Below, piece after piece: positions 1 to 6,474 of a stretch of 34,813 bases of DNA. A model generated the notes under the pieces. It made no database searches. It worked only from the letters and a program-made list of their open reading frames with translations, and was not told the DNA's origin. The DNA comes from Saccharofermentans sp. (GTDB lineage: Bacteria > Bacillota > Clostridia > Saccharofermentanales > Saccharofermentanaceae), in contig JAEFBC010000084.1 in the NCBI GenBank assembly GCA_016292155.1, positions 1 to 34,813 of the forward strand, given 5' to 3'. Made by a program: the position numbers and the translations under genes. Numbering within the stretch: the first letter of the stretch is position 1; every line of letters starts with the position of its first letter.

Positions 1-38
1 AAATATTGTGGCAAATAAACAGGCGGCTGCCTCAATTA

Positions 39-1835
39 TCAGCCAATGAACTTCAGAGCCTCTATTGTCTTCTCGGCAGTCATATCAATATATTTATCAT
101 CAACGAAACGCTGCGAATAATCAAACAGGATCAGTTTTGCATCAGGCATGCTGTCAACGGCTTTCATGGATTCAGCCTGATTCCTGGGCTCGAGGATCAC
201 TGTCGGTGTATAACATTCAGGAAGCATCTCATAAAGCCTTACAGCAAGCTTCGGTTCATTCGAAAATTCAAGATACTGGTTGCTGAAGAGCTCAGGCTGA
301 ACTATTATCATGCCCTTGAACTCAGATTGTCTTTCAATTCCCGTGTAAAGGGCGATAACGCCTCCTATCTCATGTCCCCACAGATAGATGTTATTCATGT
401 CGATATCAGGGATATAGCGCATCTCATCTATAACTGCATAGAAATCCAGGACCTGCTTGAAATAGACATCCGAGAAAGTCTTATCGCCACTTCCGCCGGA
501 ACGGCTTATTATCTCTGATTCATGTGTATTCTTGATCTGCAAAGCAGCATAACCGTTCTCATTCAGGATGCGTACTACAGAAGAATACATTGAATAATCG
601 CTTCCGAACTTGCCGCGCATTACCACAGTCTTAAAGGGACCTGCTCCTTCAGGAAGGCTCAGTCTTGCTTTTACCGGACTGCCGTCTCTGTAGAATGTGA
701 TATCTTTAACTCTTTCATATTTCCTGCTTACAACAGGTACAGAAGTCTCATAATCAAAAGGAGCTTCGCGCTTTACGGGAGCATCAATGACAGCTTCGCT
801 TACGAGTTCGTCAATAATGCTCTGCTCGTGCTCAGCAGCCTTGGGATTAAGGACTGAAAAGCCTGATACGACTATCAATGCTGCAAGGCTCAATGCTACT
901 GCTTTATAGCTTGTCCTGGCAGGGTGCTTTAAGCTCATGAGTCTTCTTCTCATGGACTTATATCCTGACTTCATTCCGGTTGTCATGGAGAATCTGTAGG
1001 AAGAATCAGATTTCCTCTGCATCAGCAAAAGAAGATCTTCCGCATATCTGTCAGCAGAGCCGCTTCCGTATACTCTTACAACTTCCTCATCGCAGGCCAG
1101 CTCGCAGTCGCGTCCTGACAGGATAAATGCCGCCCAGATCAAAGGATTGTACCAGTTAAGCGCAAGCACAAGATGTCTTACGATGACCCATATAAAATCA
1201 CCGTGTTTATAGTGGCACGCTTCGTGGCAGACAGCATATTCGCTTAAAATTGCAGGGTCGGTGTCAACATAGATCTTATTGAAAAGAAGGAACGGCACTC
1301 CTCTGTGATTGATACCGTATACACCAAGTCCACTCCTGGGATCAGTTCCAATAAACTTTCTGTTGCGCCTGCAGAATACAACAAATCCAGTGTTATAGAC
1401 CGTCAGCAGAACGATCAGCACCGCTGCCACAGAGATATATACAACGTTGAGGATGAGACCGGTATTTACATGTGTTTTTGAGGGGACATTGGCTGCTGTG
1501 ATGCCGCTTGCAGCTTTCTCCGAAGTGACGGCCTGTTCGTCTGCCATCCCGAAAATCATGTCTGAAGCGTCATCTTTTTCGAAATCTTGGGAAGGCAGAA
1601 CATCATTGCTGTACACCTTCTCGTAGATCGCCTGCTCAACATTTGCAGGGATCAGGCTGCTTATCTCTTCCGTTACCGTGACATTGATCTTGATGAATGG
1701 TGAAGCAATCATGTAAAGAGGTATCAGAAGCCATAAAGCATACTGATACCTTCTGGGCATCCTTCCTGCGGCAAGACGCCTGATGAGCATTATGGCAATC
1801 GCTATGAGCGAGACACCGATAATGTAGCGCAGCAT
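39..1835 (-). CDS. BlaR1/MecR1-like M56 membrane metalloprotease with alpha/beta-hydrolase-like sensor domain
   Basis: 598 aa. The N-terminal half is an M56 (BlaR1) module: membrane segments near residues 2-20, 34-48, 125-153 and 310-328, with the zinc motif HEACH at about 204-208 and a downstream DCELACDEEV segment that fits the third ligand region. BlaR1 proteins sense an extracellular signal and trigger cleavage or release of BlaI. Here the C-terminal domain (about 376-598) is not a beta-lactam-binding domain. It reads like a dienelactone-hydrolase/alpha-beta hydrolase, with a strand-elbow LWGHEIGG at 486-492. The elbow normally carries Ser, but this one has Glu489, and no catalytic His is obvious near the end, so it is probably a ligand-binding pseudo-enzyme. 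The gene starts 1 bp after the blaI-like stop, with GGGAAGGG inside the end of that gene as RBS. The family call is secure; the signal sensed is unknown. Confidence 0.85.
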   Translation of the reverse strand: MLRYIIGVSLIAIAIMLIRRLAAGRMPRRYQYALWLLIPLYMIASPFIKINVTVTEEISSLIPANVEQAIYEKVYSNDVLPSQDFEKDDASDMIFGMADEQAVTSEKAASGITAANVPSKTHVNTGLILNVVYISVAAVLIVLLTVYNTGFVVFCRRNRKFIGTDPRSGLGVYGINHRGVPFLLFNKIYVDTDPAILSEYAVCHEACHYKHGDFIWVIVRHLVLALNWYNPLIWAAFILSGRDCELACDEEVVRVYGSGSADRYAEDLLLLMQRKSDSSYRFSMTTGMKSGYKSMRRRLMSLKHPARTSYKAVALSLAALIVVSGFSVLNPKAAEHEQSIIDELVSEAVIDAPVKREAPFDYETSVPVVSRKYERVKDITFYRDGSPVKARLSLPEGAGPFKTVVMRGKFGSDYSMYSSVVRILNENGYAALQIKNTHESEIISRSGGSGDKTFSDVYFKQVLDFYAVIDEMRYIPDIDMNNIYLWGHEIGGVIALYTGIERQSEFKGMIIVQPELFSNQYLEFSNEPKLAVRLYEMLPECYTPTVILEPRNQAESMKAVDSMPDAKLILFDYSQRFVDDKYIDMTAEKTIEALKFIG

Positions 1836-1836
1836 A

Positions 1837-2193
1837 TTACCCTTCCCTGATGATCCTTTTAAGCTCTGCCAACTGTTCTTCAGTGAGCTGATCCGAATCC
1901 AGAAGATTAGAGATCATGAGACCGACATTGCCCTTATAGACTTTATCGAGGAAAGATGTGGTCTCCTCGAGCTCGGCTTCAGACCTGTCGATAACAGGAT
2001 GGAATCTTTTGGCCTTGTCTTCCTGGGCAAAAGTCACAGCGCCCTTTTCAGTCATGCGTTTAAGCATCGTAATGATAGTGTTCTTGGACCATCCCGTAAC
2101 AGGACGGAGCGCTTTGGTAAGCTCTGTTATCGTCATATCGCCATTATCCCAAAGGCAGTCTGCTATCTTCCATTCTGAATCTGATAAACGCAT
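1837..2193 (-). CDS. BlaI/MecI/CopY-family transcriptional repressor
   Basis: 118 aa from the chosen start. The protein begins MRLSDSEWKIADCLWDNG and contains the winged-helix segment TVxTMLxRMxxKG in the form NTIITMLKRMTEKGAVT, which is diagnostic of the BlaI/PenI family. These dimeric repressors bind short palindromes and are inactivated through a BlaR1-type protease, and such a protease gene follows 1 bp downstream. The ORF track starts at 2265, but GGAGG lies 8 bases upstream of the ATG at 2193. The longer start would also read through the promoter and operator at 2221-2251. Autoregulation is likely because a palindrome overlaps the -35 box. Length and motifs are normal for the family. 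Confidence 0.92.
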   Translation of the reverse strand: MRLSDSEWKIADCLWDNGDMTITELTKALRPVTGWSKNTIITMLKRMTEKGAVTFAQEDKAKRFHPVIDRSEAELEETTSFLDKVYKGNVGLMISNLLDSDQLTEEQLAELKRIIREG

Positions 2194-2220
2194 ATAAAAA
2201 ACCTCCAATACATATTTTAA

Positions 2221-2249
2221 AATATAGCACTCGGGTAGACAGCTATCAA
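2221..2249 (-). promoter_or_regulatory. Promoter of the blaI-blaR-like operon
   Basis: On the minus strand, TTGATA (2249-2244), a 17-bp spacer and TATATT (2226-2221) form a near-consensus sigma-A promoter. It lies just upstream of the GGAGG and ATG at 2193. The -35 hexamer is inside the palindrome at 2234-2251. Confidence 0.75.
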
Positions 2250-2251
2250 CC
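2234..2251. promoter_or_regulatory. Probable BlaI-type operator (copy A)
   Basis: GGTAGACAGCTATCAACC is an 18-bp imperfect palindrome covering the -35 box of the blaI-like promoter. It matches the copy at 3336-3353 at 16 of 18 positions, and similarity continues into the spacer (ACTCGG). BlaI-family proteins typically bind such ACA-N2-TGT-like dyads. The binding protein is inferred from position, not shown. Confidence 0.7.
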
Positions 2252-2257
2252 AAACTG

Positions 2258-3262
2258 TCATGCACACTTAAGCTTTTTCCGCTCTTCCCTGCGCTCTGAT
2301 CTTATAAGTCTTTTCTGCTTTGCCTCGTCCCAGTCTTTTATGAAGATCAGATATATGACACCTGCAAAGAAGGAATAAAGAGCAAGCATGATAAGGCTTG
2401 CGGCTGACGTTTTATCATAAGCAAAACCGCCGCCGTAGAACTGGTTCTGCAGATACTGCATAAGCGTAATGTTAGTCATGAAGACATCGTACGCATTTCC
2501 GATATAAGAAGGCACCTTATACATGCCGACACCGTCAATAATAGAGATTACGGCTATGAAGAACACGATAGGCTTCATGCATGGCAAAGTAACCCTGGTA
2601 AACGTCTGGAATCTGTTAGCGCCGTCGATCTCCGCTGCTTCCATAACCTCAACAGGGACACCTGTAATGCCGGCAATAATATAGATAAACGAGATCCCGA
2701 AGTGAGAATAGATACTTAAGACGATTATGAAAAAGCGGTCTGACATGAAGAATTTAAAGTCTTCCTCAGTAAAACCGAATCCGTTCATAGCAGATGCCGC
2801 TGTGAGCAAAAACAGAGTGCTTCCGACAGTAGCTACAAAGTGATTAGTAAGGATAAAACCCATATCGGTGCCTTCAAGAAGTTTGGGCAAAAAGAATCCG
2901 GTCTTAAAGATCGTTCTGCCCTTCATCTTAAGTCTTCTGTCGGTGATCATGGCTGCCAGCCAGCAAGTGAATATGAGCTCCGGTATTGCATAGGCAGCCC
3001 ATATCGTCATAGTGTTCTTAAATGCCTTGGCAAATGTTTTTGCCTGGAAGATCTCAACAAAATTAGTATACCAGGGCTCTCCTATGGATGGCAGGAACTG
3101 GGCTTCGGCAGTACCCATTCCCCTCATATGACAGAAGGCAAAGTAAACAGTATTTGCAAGAGGGTGAAAGTAAAAAAACAGGAATGCGGCAGCAAAGGGG
3201 ATCATGAAGATATATCCCCATTTGTTATAATGCCTTTCCAGGTTTGATTTCTTCTTTCTCAT
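2258..3262 (-). CDS. ABC sugar transporter permease, MalF/UgpA-like (CUT1)
   Basis: 334 aa from the ATG at 3262 (MRKKKSNLERHYNKW). The ORF-track start at 3382 would place the promoter inside the gene and is rejected. About six membrane segments are visible. The EAA loop that contacts the ATPase reads EVMEAAEIDGANRFQTFTRVTLPCMKP, the classic signature of binding-protein-dependent permeases for oligosaccharides or glycerol-phosphate. It would form a heterodimer with the MalG-like permease encoded divergently. No ATPase or binding-protein gene lies next to it, so a shared MsmK-type ATPase is likely. The gene ends 7 bp upstream of the operator copy A. The substrate cannot be read from sequence. 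Confidence 0.88.
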   Translation of the reverse strand: MRKKKSNLERHYNKWGYIFMIPFAAAFLFFYFHPLANTVYFAFCHMRGMGTAEAQFLPSIGEPWYTNFVEIFQAKTFAKAFKNTMTIWAAYAIPELIFTCWLAAMITDRRLKMKGRTIFKTGFFLPKLLEGTDMGFILTNHFVATVGSTLFLLTAASAMNGFGFTEEDFKFFMSDRFFIIVLSIYSHFGISFIYIIAGITGVPVEVMEAAEIDGANRFQTFTRVTLPCMKPIVFFIAVISIIDGVGMYKVPSYIGNAYDVFMTNITLMQYLQNQFYGGGFAYDKTSAASLIMLALYSFFAGVIYLIFIKDWDEAKQKRLIRSERREERKKLKCA

Positions 3263-3302
3263 ATCAGTTTCCGGTACAATTTTGAGCCCAAAAATTTGTG
3301 CA

Positions 3303-3320
3303 GGTATACGAATGTATACC
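3303..3320. promoter_or_regulatory. Perfect inverted repeat at the start of the MalF-like transcript
   Basis: GGTATAC-GAAT-GTATACC has perfect 7-bp arms. It sits just downstream of the minus-strand -10 box (3324-3329), over the predicted transcription start. It could be a second operator for a sugar-responsive repressor or a 5' hairpin in the mRNA. The regulator is unknown. Confidence 0.55.
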
Positions 3321-3323
3321 GAT

Positions 3324-3351
3324 ACTATATCACTCGGTAGACATATGTCAA
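3324..3351 (-). promoter_or_regulatory. Promoter of the MalF-like permease gene
   Basis: On the minus strand, perfect TTGACA (3351-3346), a 16-bp spacer and TATAGT (3329-3324). Its layout is the same as the blaI-like promoter, including the sequence TGTCTACC-GAGTG inside the spacer. Confidence 0.75.
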
Positions 3352-3353
3352 CC
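3336..3353. promoter_or_regulatory. Probable BlaI-type operator (copy B) between divergent permease promoters
   Basis: GGTAGACATATGTCAACC is a nearly perfect 18-bp palindrome (one mismatched pair). It contains both oppositely oriented -35 boxes, so one bound repressor could silence both permease genes. It is almost identical to the copy in front of the blaI-like gene. Confidence 0.72.
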
Positions 3354-3366
3354 GCAATGCTATATT
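3338..3366 (+). promoter_or_regulatory. Promoter of the MalG-like permease gene
   Basis: On the plus strand, TAGACA (3338-3343), a 17-bp spacer and TATATT (3361-3366). Predicted transcription begins near 3373, which excludes the ORF-track GTG start at 3298. Confidence 0.65.
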
Positions 3367-3396
3367 GGCAATATAAGTTCACTAAGTGAGGTATGG

Positions 3397-4260
3397 ATTA
3401 CGGCTGAAAGAGCACTTACAAGAACCATAACCAGAAGAAGAGACACTATTCTTAAAGTGGTCTTGTATACTGTCTGCATAACGCTGACTATATTAAGCCT
3501 GTACCCTATTTTTCTTTTTTTCAAGGATTCATACCAGTATACGTTCATAGATGAACCGACGACCTTCGGAAAACTAATAAATCATCCGTACAAAAAGTTC
3601 TCTAACAACTGGAAAGTCTTCTGGAACGCTTATCAGTATCTGTTCATAGGACTTAAGAATTCTCTCATCGTATCCGTCAGCAGCACGATCCTTACCGTTT
3701 ACTTCTCGGCTCTTACCGCCTATTCGCTTACAGCATATAATTGGAAGCTCAGGAATATCTGCAACACGGTCATTATGGCCGCCATGATGATCCCTTCCAC
3801 CATCGCCACTTACGGATTCCTGCAGTTCATTTTCAAAATGCATTTCACCAACAAGCTCTTTATATTCATCCTCCCGGCCATCGCATCACCAATGACGGTA
3901 TTCTTCATGAAGATGTATCTTCAGGCGTCATTCTCGAAAGAAATGATCCAGGCTGCAAGAATAGACGGAGCCGGTGAATTCAGGATATTTAACCAGATAG
4001 TCCTCCCGATAATAAAACCGGCGGCAGCGACACAGGCAATCTTTGCGTTCGCTGCCAGCTGGAACGACACTTCAATGTCTTTCATAACGATTGCCCAGGT
4101 TGAGAAAAAGACTCTCCCCCTTATGTTCTCGCCTATCTATTATCTGAAGCCAAATGACTTTCCCGTAGTCCTCGCATCGGTTCTGCCGCCCATAATCCTA
4201 TACGCCTTCTTATCCAGACATATAGTCGAAGGCATCTCATTAGGCGGAGTTAAATTGTAA
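3397..4260 (+). CDS. ABC sugar transporter permease, MalG/UgpE-like (CUT1); start codon uncertain
   Basis: About 287 aa. The EAA-loop motif reads EMIQAARIDGAGEFRIFNQIVLPIIKP, followed by WND, as in MalG-type permeases. About six membrane segments are visible, the first at VVLYTVCITLTILSLYPIFLFF. It should pair with the divergent MalF-like permease. The start is odd. Downstream of the promoter the frame has no ATG, GTG or TTG at a good distance. The ribosome-binding-like AGTGAGG (3385-3391) is followed 5 bases later by an in-frame ATT (3397), which I use provisionally. An out-of-frame ATG at 3393 gives only four codons. A GTG 60 bases further in is another option but would cut the basic leader. 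The gene ends 7 bp from the convergent response-regulator gene. Confidence 0.8.
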   Translation: MTAERALTRTITRRRDTILKVVLYTVCITLTILSLYPIFLFFKDSYQYTFIDEPTTFGKLINHPYKKFSNNWKVFWNAYQYLFIGLKNSLIVSVSSTILTVYFSALTAYSLTAYNWKLRNICNTVIMAAMMIPSTIATYGFLQFIFKMHFTNKLFIFILPAIASPMTVFFMKMYLQASFSKEMIQAARIDGAGEFRIFNQIVLPIIKPAAATQAIFAFAASWNDTSMSFITIAQVEKKTLPLMFSPIYYLKPNDFPVVLASVLPPIILYAFLSRHIVEGISLGGVKL

Positions 4261-4267
4261 AAGGGTT

Positions 4268-5047
4268 TTAGAGCGTCTTGAAAATGGAATACTCAGCCCA
4301 GCTGTACTGGGCCATATATTCACCCTTATAGGAATTGACCATTGTTGAGTCGCCTTCAAGATACTTGAACAGGTCGCACTCAATGCACTTCGGGTTTACG
4401 GCAATCTGGCCTCTCTGTCTGATGACCGCATCCTCCGAACCCAGCTCTAGCAAAGTATTAACAAGATCCTGCTTGAGTTTCTTCAAGTAGTCCTGACGGT
4501 CAGTACCGAAATCATCGTCTTCCCAGATGACTGCAATGATCTCACTATTGGTGCACATGGCACCTCTTCTGTCGATGAGGTACGCAAGGAGCTCCTTGGT
4601 CTTCTTATATCTGAACTTGATCGGTTCACCGTGGCTGTAAACTTCAAAATTACCGAATGTAACTGCCTTCAACCTTCCTTCTTCAAAGACGTTGCCGTAT
4701 CTTAAGGTCTCTAAAGCCTTCTTGACCTTCTCGGCCGTTACGGGCTTCATGATGTAGGCTGATGCGAAAATAGAAAATGCCTCACCGGTATAATCGCCGT
4801 AACCTGTAACAAATACGATATTTACCTTCGGATTGATGGCCTGGATCTTCTTTGCCAGTTCAATACCGTTGACATCCCTCATTTCGATGTCGAGGAAAGC
4901 AATATCACAGCCGTTCCTGCCGACGAAGACTTCAGCATCAGTCGTTCTCCTGAATGCGTTGACAGTCTCATTCGGAAGGTTCTCTTTTATGCAGGAAACC
5001 AGAGCTTCCAACGATAATTTCTCATCATCTACAGCTATGATATTCAT
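4268..5047 (-). CDS. Response regulator with OmpR/SARP-like DNA-binding domain
   Basis: 259 aa. The receiver domain (1-118) has the acidic pair D7/D8, phospho-acceptor D53 in FLDIEMRD, switch T81 and K101 in MKPV. Residues about 126-220 form a winged helix of the Trans_reg_C type found in SARP-like regulators. The tail (DLFKYLEG...YKGEYMAQYSWAE) resembles the first part of a bacterial transcriptional activation domain and then stops, so that domain is truncated. The RBS is GGGAG, 15 bp after the kinase stop. It is the last gene of the pilus/sortase locus and pairs with the LytS-type kinase, although LytS kinases more often pair with LytTR regulators. Likely targets are the TGTCCC repeats in the adhesin and pilin promoters (inference). 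Confidence 0.88.
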   Translation of the reverse strand: MNIIAVDDEKLSLEALVSCIKENLPNETVNAFRRTTDAEVFVGRNGCDIAFLDIEMRDVNGIELAKKIQAINPKVNIVFVTGYGDYTGEAFSIFASAYIMKPVTAEKVKKALETLRYGNVFEEGRLKAVTFGNFEVYSHGEPIKFRYKKTKELLAYLIDRRGAMCTNSEIIAVIWEDDDFGTDRQDYLKKLKQDLVNTLLELGSEDAVIRQRGQIAVNPKCIECDLFKYLEGDSTMVNSYKGEYMAQYSWAEYSIFKTL

Positions 5048-5061
5048 AAAGCGTGTCTCCC

Positions 5062-6474
5062 TTAGTCTTTGGATGCGGCTTCATCACCGTCATCGTCATC
5101 ATCAGGCTTAACGTTGCTCTTCTCACCGGGGAGCTTCGGGATCGTAATAACTGCTGTCGTTCCCTTGCCCTTAGATGAGAACAATTCTAATTTTCCGTTT
5201 ACTCTCTTCTCGATCCTGACCCTTACATTCTCGATACCGATATGTGATCTGCCGTCATCAGCAGGCTTCTTCTTTGTATCAAAACCTACACCGTTATCAA
5301 TAACGTAGACATAGTGATTATCGTAGTCTTCGACCGTGCGGATAATTAGCTTGCCGCCCTTGGAGCTCTTTGCGATACCGTGCTTGACGGCATTTTCTGC
5401 CAGAGGCTGGACCACGAGCATGGGGATGTGAAAATCCGTAGGTCCTATGTCATATTCTATTTCGAGCTCATCATCGAAGCGGAGCTTCTCAAGATCAAGA
5501 TAGTTCTTAACGTGTTCAAGTTCTTTGCTGAACGGAGCCAGCTCGTCGGAAACGAGCGAATCGATGTTGGTCCTTAAATAGCTTGAGAAATTGTCTATTG
5601 CCGTCTGGGCAAGCTTTGTATCCTTTGCGCAGAGATAATAGATGATGTTTAAAACGTTAAACACGAAATGCGGCTGCATCTGTGTGATTACCATGTTGAG
5701 CTGGAGATTCTCGATCTCCTCCTTCTTCTCGGCGATTACCTTATTCTGGTTCAAAAGCACCATATTCTGCTGGAGCACTTTCTTATTAAGTTCCGACTCC
5801 ATGATGGTGATCTTAACATTATTGACGATGAAGATGATAATGAGCGAGATGGCCATTCCTATATTGGTAAGATTAATGCCGGGTTTAAGAACTACCTGAA
5901 GGAGAACCATGATGAATGGTATCGTTATATAGAGCAGCAGGCTGATAATCTGCTTGATCAGGAGCCTTTTCGCGCAGACAACGATCTGGGCAATAACGAG
6001 TGCATATAAGATGACTATCAGGTAGATAGCAAAATTATAATACGGCATTCTCTGATAAACGTTCTGGTCATCGATCAGGTAGTACCAGTGCGTATATTTT
6101 GCGGAGATAATGCATGTCAGAGCGCACCCTGCAGCAAAGCAGTAAGTGAAGTTAGCAATAACATTCGATACCTTCCCCGCTCTGGAAAGATATTTTATAT
6201 AACCTACGAAAAGCGCAACCATCAGATACTGCAGGATCATCATGGTAGCCATAGATCCGTGGAATACGATCTTTGCCCATGGCTCATTTACGTTCTGGCT
6301 GATTACAACGCCTACGTCAAACGTCAGTGCCGCAGCAGCAACGAACTGCATTATGCACATGACGGAATCCGCTCTGTTATTGATCTTTGTTACCAGGAAA
6401 AAATATATTCCGATGCCGGAACATATAAGGATTCCCCAGATCTCAAAAGCTGCCAGTAAGTTCTCAATTGCCAT
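5062..6474 (-). CDS. 7TM LytS-type sensor histidine kinase
   Basis: 470 aa. Seven hydrophobic segments occupy residues 5-220, followed by a short coiled coil (about 225-258). The phospho-acceptor is in TQMQPHFVFNVLN (His269), as in the His_kinase/LytS family (PF06580). The ATPase domain shows the N-box QPLAENAVKHGI (N361) and DNGVGFD (393-399). The C-terminus is acidic (DDDDDGDE). There is no extracellular sensor domain, so the signal is probably membrane-borne or intramembrane. The ATG overlaps the sortase 3' end by 11 bp, indicating translational coupling and a shared function in surface assembly. The response regulator follows after 14 bp. Confidence 0.9.
   Translation of the reverse strand: MAIENLLAAFEIWGILICSGIGIYFFLVTKINNRADSVMCIMQFVAAAALTFDVGVVISQNVNEPWAKIVFHGSMATMMILQYLMVALFVGYIKYLSRAGKVSNVIANFTYCFAAGCALTCIISAKYTHWYYLIDDQNVYQRMPYYNFAIYLIVILYALVIAQIVVCAKRLLIKQIISLLLYITIPFIMVLLQVVLKPGINLTNIGMAISLIIIFIVNNVKITIMESELNKKVLQQNMVLLNQNKVIAEKKEEIENLQLNMVITQMQPHFVFNVLNIIYYLCAKDTKLAQTAIDNFSSYLRTNIDSLVSDELAPFSKELEHVKNYLDLEKLRFDDELEIEYDIGPTDFHIPMLVVQPLAENAVKHGIAKSSKGGKLIIRTVEDYDNHYVYVIDNGVGFDTKKKPADDGRSHIGIENVRVRIEKRVNGKLELFSSKGKGTTAVITIPKLPGEKSNVKPDDDDDGDEAASKD

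Noticed and set aside
22-33. Terminator after the BlaR-like gene
   Set aside because: AGGC-AGCC-GCCT gives only a 4-bp stem with a weak T-rich tail; too little to call.
3298-3397. GTG at 3298 as start of the MalG-like permease
   Set aside because: It lies upstream of the predicted promoter and operator, and the extra residues (CIPILYHSVDICQPQCY) do not look like a permease N-terminus.
4258-4275. Terminator between the convergent permease and response-regulator genes
   Set aside because: Only TAAAA-CCC-TTTTA is present, which is too weak to be credible.
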